A stretch of DNA of 64,000 bases from Limnoperna fortunei (GCA_944474755.1 OX104123.1:21347083-21411082); one strand, 5' to 3'. Shown: positions 25,809 to 37,205, counted from the first letter of the stretch. Translations and numbers: made by a program. The notes: generated by a model from the letters alone, not told the origin.

Positions 25809-25928
25809 CTTTGATAAGCCCTGTGTTCTCTGCAAAACATCGTACACCGTATCAGTTGGATTAATGCTATAACCGCCAATTAAAATATTAACAAACAAAC
25901 AAACAAATAAATACACTTTCCAATCCAT
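25809..25928 (-). CDS. FAS1-domain protein, exon 1 (start codon and signal peptide)
   Basis: The ATG at 25928 has a good context (ACAATGG). The 40 codons to the donor GTATGT (after 25809) encode MDWKVYLFVCLFVNILIGGY and then SINPTDTVYDVLQRTQGLSK. The first 21 residues form a typical signal peptide: Lys, hydrophobic core, small residues at the cleavage site. TDTVYDVLQRTQGLSK is the opening helix of a FAS1 domain, whose usual form is (V/I)..VL...GLS. The exon ends in phase 0 and exon 2 begins in phase 0 with FESLV, so the domain reads through. Together exons 1-4 give 191 residues with one FAS1 domain, about residues 27-135. The product is predicted to be secreted or cell-surface. It is partial at its 3' end. 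Confidence 0.85.
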
Positions 25929-26018
25929 TGTCGTTCTACTTTTGAATCATCCCACCTGATGCTGTCAGGAGAGATAACCCTTGAAGGATTAAATTGAATG
26001 TGACTAACAAGTTTCAAG

Positions 26019-26026
26019 CTTATATA
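26019..26026 (-). promoter_or_regulatory. possible TATA box of the FAS1-domain gene
   Basis: On the minus strand TATATAAG, within AAATATATAAGC, lies 91-98 nt upstream of the ATG at 25928. Start of transcription about 30 nt downstream would leave a 5' leader of about 60 nt. Such AT-rich octamers are frequent in this DNA, so this is a candidate only. Confidence 0.3.
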
Positions 26027-26130
26027 TTTATTCCACAAGCACTTTGGGTCAGGATAATTTTCCAATAAATGAGTTTATAGTGTATTCACTAGTTTGGTAA
26101 CTAGTCTGACATGTCTCGTTGAAATCTAAT

Positions 26131-26252
26131 TAAAATTAAATCTTCACAAGCTCCCCCTTTTTGATATTGTTGCCGTGAAGCGACAATAACAAAAGGGGGA
26201 AGGGGGGGGGGGGGGTGGGGCGTGGGTTGAGCTTGTGAAGGATTTAATTTTA
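26131..26252. repeat. foldback with 23-24 bp inverted arms
   Basis: TAAAATTAAATCTTCACAAG plus CTC at 26131-26153 is matched by its inverted copy at 26229-26252 with one base inserted. A second inner pair (CCCCCTTTTTGATATTGTTG against CAATAACAAAAGGGGGA) and a G-rich tract (26196-26219) lie between them. Together they look like a small foldback or MITE-like element just upstream of the FAS1 gene. Confidence 0.6.
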
Positions 26253-26273
26253 TTGGTCTCATTGCGAAATATT

Positions 26274-26336
26274 GCCCTAAGAAAAATAATAAATTTCTCA
26301 AAATAATAAAGAGAAATTTATTATTTTTCTTAGGGC
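26274..26336. repeat. perfect 26-bp hairpin
   Basis: Arms 26274-26299 and 26311-26336 are exact inverted copies, starting GCCCTAAGAAAAATAATAAA and ending TTATTATTTTTCTTAGGGC, with an 11-nt loop. No mismatch in 26 bp points to recent origin or continuing correction. Confidence 0.9.
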
Positions 26337-26511
26337 ATACACAGAAGCTCAATTGAAGAACACATTGCTCTCAAAACTGACTTTACTATCATGAAACTAG
26401 AACAATTGGCATTCTGCACTACGAGTTGTCCATGAGGAGCTTGAACAATAATGTCGTAGAACGTCCCTCAGATTCCACAACGTTCCCATTAGTAGAGAAC
26501 AACTTCAAATG

Positions 26512-26834
26512 ACTGACGATATTATAGTTGATATTGTTAACAATAAGCTCAGTCTAGAACCTGGAATTTCGGTGGAATACATCAATTGCTTCCACATAAT
26601 CGCGGGTGAAATCGACGGTGGTAGGGCTCATGTCGCTTGAGGAACTTGAAAATAAAAAAATGCTATATAATATGTAAAAAAATAGAAGCTTAAAAAACAC
26701 AGAAAAAATCTGTATAACTGAGGGCCTTACTAGACCGACAGGCTTTACAGAAGCAACTTTACAACCACCGTAGAAATGGCGATGTTAGTTCGTTCTGGAC
26801 ATTTGATGGCAGAGTCTTTGCGGTAAAGTAAGAA
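26512..26834 (+). pseudogene. LINE-A ORF1 remnant
   Basis: MTDDIIVDIVNNKLSLEPGI begins a frame resembling LINE ORF1 (an RNA-binding nucleic acid chaperone). In-frame stops and a frame change follow. At the end RRNGDVSSFWTFDGRVFAVK matches the usual C-terminal W..DG..FVK signature of such ORF1 proteins. It is broken and not translatable as a whole. Confidence 0.5.
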
Positions 26835-27370
26835 GGTGCTGCAAAAACTCTTATTAAAACAAAAGAAGGCAATTGAATAGCGTTTGCAATGTTTATTTAA
26901 TTTTAACAAACATGTAAAACAGTTTAAATATACAACTATGGTACCTTGCAGTTTATATCATGTATATACTTGACCTTTTCTGCTTTTTGAATTTCAAACC
27001 ATTTGTTGCATTTACAATCTGGCTTAACGGTGTTGATGGAAGGCTATATGAAACTCAGTGGCTATTCTAAATTTATCTTGTTCTCTAACTAAAAATTTGA
27101 AAATAGATAATAATCTGTTTTCAGATAGAGCTGCAATAGGTCTCTTTTATTGCAAATCGCATTGATTTGTCAAAAAAAAAAAAAAAATGAAGAAAAGCCA
27201 AAGGTATTTTGTATACTTTATGGGTATTATAAGATGTCTATTTAGTTGTTATAGACTTTTCTTAGTAATCCCTTGACGACGGTTGTCACATTTATGTTAA
27301 TTCTGTTATCTAATGATGTACAATAAAATCTGGGCCCCGATGATGTAGGCAAACTGCCGGATTTCACTTA

Positions 27371-27565
27371 AATGCACGAAGTATGCTCTACAAAACTGAC
27401 TATAATGAAAGTATTTGCAACGGAGCAGATATCATATGTTTGACGGAAACTCATTTAGATGATGTAAAGAACGATGATATATTCATAGAGAGATATTGCT
27501 TAAATCCCTTTAGAAAAGACCTCAACAGTTCTGGGGGTGTGCGTGCGTGTGTGTGTGTGTTATAG
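27371..27565 (+). pseudogene. LINE-A endonuclease fragment
   Basis: The reading LNARSML, NGADIICLTETHLDD and YCLNPFRKDLNSSGGV matches the N-terminal part of APE-type endonucleases of non-LTR retrotransposons, where ADI..LTETWL carries the catalytic Glu. The frame breaks at a GT microsatellite (27538-27559), and the rest of the domain is not recognisable. Confidence 0.65.
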
Positions 27566-28379
27566 TTTATGTCTGCACTTTACTACAGGCTACATGTCGA
27601 CAGGATAGATTTCGAAGGCGAAGTTATTTGGATTTAAATCGAATTCTCTAACATGAAATTATTTTGCTGTGCGTAGATTAGTATGGAATTACCGACAGGC
27701 CGATTTTCAAAAATGTAACGAACTGATAGATGTGTTTGACTGGGATATAATTGTCAATTCAAGAAACACTATGGATAGTAATTGCAGAAACGTTACTGAA
27801 ACGTTTTGGGGTATCATACAAGAATGTATCCATAGAAAAGAGGTCACAATTAGACCCAATGACAAAATATGGTTTTATACGTAGAGAAATAAGAAGGCGG
27901 AACAAATTCTATACAATAGCCACTAAAACCAAAAAAAAAAAAGATTTCGATAAAAATAAATATCAAAAGTAAAGAAAAATCGCGTTAATAATATGAAATA
28001 GTACCGCAAAGATCAGTTCTTTTTAAATGCAAAATATTTGTTAGAAGAATTGGACAATACCAATTCTAAATCATATTTGTCGTTAAACGACTCACAAAGG
28101 ACCTGGAAAAGCTGCTTATATAAGCCAACTCAAAAATGGCAATGGCCATATAGTAAGCGATAACTGTAAGAAAGCTTGCCTTATTAATAATTATTTTTGC
28201 TCAGTGTAGAAACTCAATGATTCAAATGTTCATACCCCTGTTTTTGATTCGCGAACTCAGTTATCGATATCTTTGTTGTAACTCCTCATGAAGTCCGTGA
28301 CCTTCTTCAATTACTAAAACTGGCCCCACTGTATCAGTCTTCATATGCATCTGTTATGCCACTTTTTCAAACAAAGAAG

Positions 28380-29360
28380 ATAAACATGAAGTCTCTAATT
28401 ACAGACCTATTACTCTTATCTCATCCGTCGGCAAGGTTTTTGAAAGAATTGTATTTAGGCATGTGTTTATAATTTCTTGATGTCAAAATAAATTTGTTGT
28501 ATAAATACCGTCCACCAGCTAATAGAAATTTACCATGCAACAATCATGACTCTTGAAGATAAAAAACTGTACTTCTTTCATATTATGTGATATATCCAAA
28601 ACGTTCGACTGTGTTTGGCATACCGGTTTACAAATAAAATTAAAGTGTATGGCGTGAATGATAACCTTCTTAACTGGTTGAAAAGTTGTCTTTTAAACAG
28701 TTCTGAAAATGTTTTTTTAGCAAACTCAAAATCCACTCTTAAGAAGACATACGCTGGAGTGCCACAAGGCTTTGTCCTAGGTCTTCTTCTTTTTCTAGTG
28801 TACATTAAAGACATAGCTGATGACCTAATAAGTTTCACAAAACTATTTGCAGCCGATACCTCTTTATCATACTCCACCCAACATCCCTCTACTATTGAGG
28901 ACGTTGTAAATTTAGATCTAGAGAAAATTTCATCATGGTCTTAGAAGTGGTTGATTAATTTTAATTCATAGAAAACTAACGCGTGGATTTTTGGCTCTTT
29001 AACGGAAGATAAAAATTTAATATTTAAGAATCAACCTATTAAAATTGTTTTGTCTCATAAACACTTAGGACTTACTTTTGACTCGAATGGAGAGTTTTCA
29101 ACACATATGGAAAATATTATGCAATCTGTCGGTCAGAAAATATCAGTCCTACGAAAACTTAGTGGAAAATATTTATCGAATATATCTCACCTTTATCCGT
29201 CCTTATATGGAACATGCCTCCGAGGTTTGTGACGGACGTGGCCTCGCTGTTATTAACAACCTTGAAAAACTTCAGTGTGAAGCTGGCCCTATAGTTACAG
29301 GCTACCGATGTTTGCTTGTAGGGAGTCAATTTATTTTCAAACTGGTTGGGGACTCGTAGA
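28380..29360 (+). pseudogene. LINE-A reverse transcriptase remnant
   Basis: Pieces in several frames give SNYRPITLISSVGKVFERIV (fingers), LCDISKTFDCVWHTGL (motif A), AGVPQGFVLGLLLFLVYIKD (motif B region), LFAADTSLSYS (motif C) and HKHLGLTFDSNGEFSTHMEN. The catalytic motif C reads FAADTS, not FADDTS, so one of the two metal-binding aspartates is lost. Stop codons also interrupt the palm. The element is dead. Confidence 0.8.
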
Positions 29361-29721
29361 GGACAGGAGGCGTAACAAACGTCTAAATATGTTTTGTACT
29401 CAATTCATAACCACCCGGCCCCACAATACTTAAGTGATCTGATGCCACCCCAACAAATTAGGTTTCAAGATACAACTTGCGCAACAGTGATGATTATGTT
29501 ATACCCAACTTTATATTTAATGGAACTGAACATGCTTTTTTATGCAACAGCTAAAGATTGGAGTCAATTAACATAGAAACAAGAAATGCTATAAATATAA
29601 ATATTTTTAAAAGAATAACAAAACGGAAATTGTCAAAACCAACCGATTACTTTTATTTCGGTGAAAGGAAATTTAATATAATTAATACCAGGCTCATACA
29701 TATGTATATGGTTCATTAAAT

Positions 29722-29994
29722 GTGGATATATTTCGTATAAACGTAGTCCCTTCTCCGTCCTGTAGTAGCGGTCATCCATATGAAGAATGCATTCACTACC
29801 TTATGGAATGCACTTTGTACAATATACATAGAAATGTTCTGTACGCACAATTAGGTGGTTTTAACATAAGGATTGAAATTCTATTGGCTGGTAATGGAAG
29901 ACTTACATCTCACCAAAACTCGTATATATTCACTTGCGTTCAAAACTACATGAAACGAAAACACGCTTTAAGTGATTATTACTTGACCCCATAG
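29722..29994 (+). pseudogene. LINE-A C-terminal Cys/His segment
   Basis: PSPSCSSGHPYEECIHYLME followed by CTLYNIHRNVL corresponds to the C-x-C-G-x-(3-5)-E-x-x-H-x-L-x-x-C-P-x-Y motif found at the end of many Jockey/CR1-like pol proteins. The second Cys has become Ser. The frame ends at 29994, close to the 3' end of the element. Confidence 0.6.
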
Positions 29995-30187
29995 AAGCCA
30001 TATTTTGGTCTGATCGTTTCTGACTTTACATTGTATTATTTTTACATCCATTTTATTCTTTTTTCCCTTTGTTTCGTTTCATTTTTACAATTTTTTTCTT
30101 ATTTTGTATGTTTGTATAAGTGCTGTAATTAAGTATTTCATTGTAAACATTTTTTGTTAGGGAGAGGACTTCTATAATACCATTATA

Positions 30188-33100
30188 CTTGATGCCGTGC
30201 ATCAGGACCTGATCTCATGTTTGGATCGGTAAATTGTAAAACATTAGGACCTGATGCCATGTTTGGATCGATGATTTGTATAACATCAGGACCTGATGCC
30301 TTGTTTGGATCGATGATTTGTATAACATCAGGACCTGATGCCATGTTTGGATCGTTGATTTGTATAACATCAGGACCTGATGTCATGTTTGGATAGATAA
30401 ATTGTAAAACATCAGGACCTGATGCCATGTTTGGATCGTTGATTTGTATAACATCAGGACCTGATGTCATGTTTGGATAGATAAATTGTAAAACATCAGG
30501 ACCTGATGCCATGTTTAGATCGATGATTTGTATAATATCAGGATCTGATGTCATGTTTGGATCGATAAATTATAAAACATCAGGACCTGATGCCATGTTT
30601 GGATCGATGATTTGTATAACATCAGGACCTGATGTCATGTTTGGATCGATGATTTGTATAACATCAGGACCTGATGCCATGTTTGGATAGTTGATTTGTA
30701 TAACATCAGGACCTGATGCCATGTTTGGATCGATGATTTGTATAACATCAGGACCTGATGCCAAGTTTGGATCGATGATTTGTATAACATCAGGACCTGA
30801 TGCCATGTTTGGATCGATGATTTGTATAACATCAGGACCTGATGCCATGTTTGGATCGATGATTTGTATAACATCAGGACCTGATGCCATGTTTGGATCG
30901 ATGATTTGTATAACATCAGGACCTGATGTCATGTTTAGATCGATGATTTGTATAACATCAGGACCTGATGCCATGTTTAGATCGATGATTTGTATAACAT
31001 CAGGACCTGATGCCTTGTTTAGATCGATGATTTGTATAACATCAGGACCTGATGTCATGTTTAGATCGATGATTTGTATAACATCAGGACCTGATGCCAT
31101 GTTTGGATCGATGATTTGTATAACATCAGGACCTGATGTCATGTTTAGATCGATGATTTGTATAACATCAGGACCTGATGCCATGTTTAGATCGATGATT
31201 TGTATAACATCAGGACCTGATGCCTTGTTTGGATCGTTGATTTGTATAACATCAGGACCTGATGTCATGTTTAGATCGATGATTTGTATAACATCAGGAC
31301 CTGATGCCATGTTTAGATCGATGATTTGTATAACATCAGGACCTGATGCCTTGTTTAGATCGATGATTTGTATAACATCAGGACCTGATGTCATGTTTAG
31401 AGCGATGATTTGTATAACATCAGGACCTGATGCCATGTTTAGATCGATGATTTGTATAACATCAGGACATGATGCCATGTTTAGATCGATGATTTGTATA
31501 ACATCAGGACCTGATGCCATGTTTGGATCGATGATTTGTATAACATCAGGACCTGATGTCATGTTTAGATCGATGATTTGTATAACATCAGGACCTGATG
31601 CCATGTTTAGATCGATGATTTGTATAACATCAGGACCTGATGCCTTGTTTAGATCGATGATTTGTATAACATCAGGACCTGATGTCATGTTTAGATCGAT
31701 GATTTGTATAACATCAGGACCTGATGCCATGTTTAGATCGATGATTTGTATAACATCAGGACATGATGCCATGTTTAGATCGATGATTTGTATAACATCA
31801 GGACCTGATGCCATGTTTGGATCGTTGATTTGTATAACATCAGGACCTGATGCCTTGTTTGGATCGATGATTTGCATAACATCAGGACCTGATGCCTTGT
31901 TTGGATCGATGATTTGCATAACATCAGGACCTGATGCCTTGTTTGGATCGATGATTTGCATAACATCAGGACCTGATGCCATGTTTGGATCGTTGATTTG
32001 TAAAATATCAGGACCTGATGCCATGTTTAGATCGATGATTTGTATAACATCAGGACATGATGCAATGTTTGGATCGATGATTTGTATAACATTAGGACCT
32101 GATGCCATGTTCGGATCGATGATTTGTATAACATCAGGACCTGATGCCATGTTTGGATCGTTGATTGGTAAAATATCAGGACCTGGGCTGATGCCATGTT
32201 TTGATCGATGATTTGTATAACATCAGGACCTGATGCCATGTTCGGATAGTTGATTTGTAAAATATCAGGACCTGATGCCATGTTTAGATCGATGATTTGT
32301 ATAACATCAGGACATGATGCCATGTTTGGATCGATGTTTTGTATAACATCAGGACCTGATGCCATGTTTAGATCGATGATTTGTATAACATCAGGACCTG
32401 ATGCCATGTTTTGATCGATGATTTGTATAACACCAGGACCTGATGCCATGTTCGGATCGATGATTTGTATAACATCAGGACATGATGCCTTGTTTAGATC
32501 GATGATTTGTATAACATCAGGAAATGATGCCATGTTTAGATCGATGATTTGTATAACATCAGGACCTGATGCCTTGTTTAGATCGATGATTTGTATAACA
32601 TCAGGACCTGATGTCATGTTTAGATCGATGATTTGTATAACATCAGGACCTGATGCCATGTTTAGATCGATGATTTGTATAACATCAGGACATGATGCCA
32701 TGTTTAGATCGATGATTTGTATAACATCAGGACCTGATGCCATGTTTGGATCGTTGATTTGTATAACATCAGGACCTGATGCCTTGTTTGGATCGATGAT
32801 TTGCATAACATCAGGACCTGATGCCTTGTTTGGATCGATGATTTGCATAACATCAGGACCTGATGCCTTGTTTGGATCGATGATTTGCATAACATCAGGA
32901 CCTGATGCCATGTTTGGATCGTTGATTTGTAAAATATCAGGACCTGATGCCATGTTTAGATCGATGATTTGTATAACATCAGGACATGATGCAATGTTTG
33001 GATCGATGATTTGTATAACATTAGGACCTGATGCCATGTTCGGATCGATGATTTGTATAACATCAGGACCTGATGCCATGTTTGGATCGTTGATTGGTAA

Positions 33101-35045
33101 AATATCAGGACCTGGGCTGATGCCATGTTTTGATCGATGATTTGTATAACATCAGGACCTGATGCCATGTTCGGATAGTTGATTTGTAAAATATCAGGAC
33201 CTGATGCCATGTTTAGATCGATGATTTGTATAACATCAGGACATGATGCCATGTTTGGATCGATGTTTTGTATAACATCAGGACCTGATGCCATGTTTAG
33301 ATCGATGATTTGTATAACATCAGGACCTGATGCCATGTTTTGATCGATGATTTGTATAACACCAGGACCTGATGCCATGTTCGGATCGATGATTTGTATA
33401 ACATCAGGACATGATGCCTTGTTTAGATCGATGATTTGTATAACATCAGGAAATGATGCCTTGTTTAGATCGATGATTTGTATAACATCAGGACCTGATT
33501 CCATGTTTGGATCTTTGATTTGTATAACACCAGGACCTGATGCCATGTTTAGATCGATGATTTGTATAACATTAGGACCTGATGCCATGTTTAGATCGAT
33601 GATTTGTATAACATCAGGACATGATGCCATGTTTAGATCGATGATTTGTATAATATCAGGACCTGATGCCTTGTTTGGATCGATGATTTGTATAACATCA
33701 GGACATGATGCCTTGTTTGGATCGATGATTTGTATAACATCAGGACATGATGCCTTGTTTGTATCGATGATTTGTATAACATCAGGACCTGATGCCTTGT
33801 TTGGATCGATGATTTGTATAACATCAGGACCTGATGCCTTGTTTGGATCGATGATTTGTATAACATCAGGACCTGATGCCATGTTTAGATCGATGATTTG
33901 TATAACATCAGGACCTGATGCCATGTTTAGATCGATGATTTGTATAACATCAGGACATGATGCCTTGTTTAGATCGATGATTTGTATAACATCAGGACCT
34001 GATGCCATGTTTAGATCGATGATTTGTATAACATCAGGACATGATGCCATGTTTAGATCGATGATTTGTATAACATCAGGACTTGATGCCTTGTTTGGAT
34101 CGATGATTTGTATAACATCAGGACCTGATGCCTTGTTTGGATCGATGATTTGTATAACATCAGGACCTGATGCCATGTTTAGATCGATGATTTGTATAAC
34201 ATCAGGACCTGATGCCATGTTTAGATCGATGATTTGTATAACATCAGGACCTGATGCCATGTTTGGATCGATGATTTGTATAACATCAGGACCTGATGCC
34301 TTGTTTAGATCGATGATTTGTATAATATCAGGACCTGATGCCATGTTTAGATCGATGATTTGTATAACATCAGGACATGATGCCTTGTTTAGATCGATGA
34401 TTTGTATAACATCAGGACCTGATGCCATGTTTAGATCGATGATTTGTATAACATCAGGACATGATGCCTTGTTTGGATCGATGATTTGTATAACATCAGG
34501 ACCTGATGCCTTGTTTAGATCGATGATTTGTATAATATCAGGACCTGATTCCATGTTTAGATCGATGATTTGTATAACATCAGGACCTGATGCCATATTT
34601 AGATCGATGATTTGTATAACATCAGGACATGATGCCTTGTTTAGATCGATGATTTGTATAACATCAGGACCTGATGCCTTGTTTGGATCGATGATTTGTA
34701 TAACATCAGGACCTGATGCCATGTTTAGATCGATGATTTGTATAACATCAGGACATGATGCCATGTTTGGATCGATGATTTGTATAACATCAGGACCTGA
34801 TGCCATGTTTGGATCGATGATTTGTATAACATCAGGACCTGATGCCATGTTAAGATCGATGATTTGTATAACATCAGGATCTGATGCCATGTTTGGATCG
34901 ATGATTTGTATAACATCTGGACCTGATGCCTTGTTTAGATCGATGATTTGTATAACATTAGGACCTGATGCCATGTTTAGATCGATGATTTGTATAACAT
35001 CAGGACCTGATGCCATGTTTGGATCGATGATTTGTATAACATCCA
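30188..35045. repeat. 42-bp minisatellite, open on both strands
   Basis: About 115 copies of a 42-bp unit: GATGCCATGTTTGGATCGAT, GATTTGTATAACATCAGGAC, CT. CATCAGG-A-CCTGATG is a 7-1-7 palindrome in nearly every unit. Because 42 is divisible by three and the unit lacks stops in several frames, very long repeat peptides result. The minus strand has 526, 350 and 711 residues of a MASGPDVIQIIDPN 14-mer. The plus strand has 506, 240 and 612 residues of a MICITSGPDAMFGS 14-mer. There is no non-repetitive domain, no signal peptide and no start context better than chance, so I treat these as repeat-born frames. A 929-bp internal duplication is described under findings. Confidence 0.95.
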
Positions 35046-35162
35046 CTATTAAGCTTATGTTTACATTTAAATCTGGAATAATTTCATACACACAAGCAAA
35101 TATAATATCGATTCTTTATTGCGAAAATTACAACCGTACGGGTGAAAGCAAACATAAACTGT

Positions 35163-35270
35163 TACATAATAAACAATACTTCTGACAATACGACAAAACA
35201 GTATAAAGAATATCATTACATAATAAACAATACACGTGACAATACGACAAAACAGTATAAAGAATATCAT
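35163..35270. repeat. 54-bp tandem duplication
   Basis: ACATAATAAACAATAC followed by TTCTGACAATACG or ACGTGACAATACG and AAAACAGTATAAAGAATATC occurs twice in direct tandem, with only a few differences. It sits between the 42-bp array and the 3' end of LINE-B. Confidence 0.9.
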
Positions 35271-35328
35271 TACATAATACAATCAAAATAATAGCAGTGA
35301 GTTAAATACGTGTATTTAAAATACTATA

Positions 35329-35577
35329 CTAGAGGAACTTTGACCAATGTGGACAATATGTTCGTAGTGCCAATGACGGCTTTATAAAGTCGCATACAAT
35401 TGGAATCAGTTCCAATTTCGGATTTAAAATTTGGTGCATATGAATAATTTGATTATTTAAATCAATATTTTGATTTAAATTTAATTTGTAGAACATAGTT
35501 CTTTTAAATTCTTTGTTAATATTACAATGCAAGAGAAAATGATATTCGTCTTCAACAACTTCACATTCAGAACACAA
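35329..35577 (-). pseudogene. LINE-B C-terminal Cys/His segment
   Basis: The frame NYKNIARENRLCSECEVVED continues as EYHFLLHCN. The C-x-x-C-x(6)-E-x-x-x-H-x-L-x-H-C spacing is the familiar end of LINE pol proteins. It is separated from the rest of the pol region by AT-rich repeats and a transposase fragment, so it may be the displaced end of LINE-B or a second fragment of a related element. Confidence 0.6.
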
Positions 35578-35639
35578 TCTATTTTCTCTTGCTATATTTT
35601 TATAGTTAATATTGTAGCAGAAAATGTAAGGTTGAAAAC

Positions 35640-35985
35640 AAAGTCAATCTAAAGAAAATACTTTGATCATACATTTTAATACATTAAATGATATTCATTA
35701 CATCTATATAATAATAATAATAACTAAGTAAAAAAAAGCAAAAAAAAAAAAACAAAAACAAAAACAAAAACAAAAACAAAAAAAATAGAGCATTTTAATA
35801 AATTAAATCATATTCATTACATCTATTTCATGATATAGCACTATACATCTAATATAATAATAATAACTAAGTAACAAAAAAAAAAGCAAAAAAGCCAAAA
35901 AAAAAAATAAAATTTGAGCATTTCTTTTTCATGATATAGCACTATACATCTAATATAATAATAATAACTAAGTAACACAAATTTT
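35640..35985. repeat. AT-rich tandem repeat of about 100 bp
   Basis: Three imperfect copies of a block with CATTTTAATA, TTCATTACATCTAT, CATGATATAGCACTATACAT and CTAATATAATAATAATAACT followed by AGTAA and an A-rich tract (35677-35760, 35793-35882, 35918-35985). It borders the transposase fragment on its downstream side. Confidence 0.8.
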
Positions 35986-35986
35986 T

Positions 35987-36300
35987 TTAACAAAACCAGA
36001 GCACTAGAGTCATTTTGTCACTTATTCTAGATGTAGATGCTGAGTCGGCGTATGTCATTAAGTCTGCGGTCGATGTTGCAGTATTTCTTTTGCAGTATTT
36101 CTTTGCACGGGGTCGAGTGGTTCCACCAGCCTGTCTCTGTATCCGGATAATGTCGTTGTGGTTCTGTATATCTTTGAGCATCTGGATTGAAGTAAATATG
36201 TTGGGATGTGCGTGCTGTGTCATCTTCTTCAGTTTGCTGTGCCAGCCCTCTATGTTGTTGGTAGTCCTGGGTCCTTGAGTTCCAAAGTGGTTCCACACGG
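35987..36300 (-). pseudogene. MULE-like transposase C-terminal fragment
   Basis: The minus-strand frame reads MWNHFGTQGPRTTNNIEGWH, SKLKKMTQHAHPNIFTSIQM and LKDIQNHNDI. The order PRTTNN.EGWH...(K)...HPNI...I..LK..Q is a familiar signature near the C-terminus of MULE-type transposase-derived proteins. No catalytic core is present and there is no start upstream. It interrupts LINE-B, so it inserted later or was captured with the AT-rich repeats. Confidence 0.6.
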
Positions 36301-37001
36301 TTCTGTCTCCTTCTTATATATTGCAGTTAAGTTTTTAATTTTATTTTAATTAACTTGAAACTATCCATTCTTTTTTTTAATTTTATTTTGATATTTTGAT
36401 ATTTTTCTTGTCAATTCAGTTTCCAATGTCTACTATGCTTTATTATAATTTTCAAGGTAAATACAGGTAAATACAGGTAAACTAATTATTGCATTCCCCT
36501 TAACAGGCCCCATAATCCCCATACCTAATGAGGTGTTGTTTTTATCCAGTAGGCGTTCGGGGAACACACTATTTCTATATCTTCCTAATTCTATATTAAG
36601 TTTGTGGTCGCTGACTCTAAGTTGTTATTAAAAAATGCCTGTTTTTAAAACTGATTTCATTTTAATAGATACTTTTCTAAGCCAAATTCAGTCTTTATTT
36701 GTTTAAATAAAAAGAATTTAGAATCATCGGTAAAGCTGGATAATTTCTGCATTATTTTATTTTTGTAATTATCTTCTACTTTTTGTTTAGTATTACATTT
36801 TAAGTTCTTGCTAATTTTCAGAAAGGGTTAAATATCGAAATTTTCAAATTCTGTAATATCTAAAACACACTCTTCAAATATCTTTGAAGCAAGGGTGTAC
36901 CATCAGTACATTCCCTCACTATGCAGTTTTTTGTTTAAGATGTGCCTCTTTCAATAATGGGTTAATATTTTCAGAGCTTAATCTACCGAAATACATAATT
37001 A

Positions 37002-37205
37002 CTAGAGTTTTAATAAAACTCTCATTTGGTAATCTTCCAAGTTCTGTCTTGGATGAGACATTGCATGCCGTTTTTTAAGACCTAAAATCGATTTGCAATA
37101 TCTGCAATGCATTTTTGTATATGAGGATCTATCAGCCAAGGTCAGATCATCACAAATATTACCATTTCTACTGGCTCTATCCTTTATCCATGAACCATAT
37201 TTCAC
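37002..37205 (-). pseudogene. LINE-B post-RT region
   Basis: YGSWIKDRASRNGNICDDLT, LADRSSYTKMHCRYCKSILG and RQNLEDYQMRVLLKL form an open minus-strand frame in the position of the region after the LINE RT palm. The CRYC pair may be part of a small zinc motif. I recognise no specific domain. Confidence 0.4.

Larger units (their letters stand above)
26360..30180 (+). mobile_element. LINE-A: decayed non-LTR retrotransposon
   Basis: In order on the plus strand I find ORF1 remnants, an APE-type endonuclease piece, reverse transcriptase and a C-terminal Cys/His motif, separated by stops and frameshifts. Motifs such as SNYRPITLISSVGKVFERIV, DISKTFDCVW, AGVPQG and HKHLGLTFD are typical of the Jockey/CR1 group; the clade is not certain. 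The element directly abuts the hairpin upstream of the FAS1 gene and ends just before the 42-bp array. The start and end are approximate. Confidence 0.75.

Noticed and set aside
25880..26065. upstream minus-strand frame (61 residues) as an alternative first exon
   Set aside because: It overlaps the exon 1 start in another frame, has no signal or domain, and lies in the probable promoter and leader.
32956..35091. 711-residue minus-strand reading frame as a real gene
   Set aside because: It is almost wholly the translation of the 42-bp minisatellite, has an equally long rival frame on the other strand, and lacks any non-repetitive domain or splice evidence.
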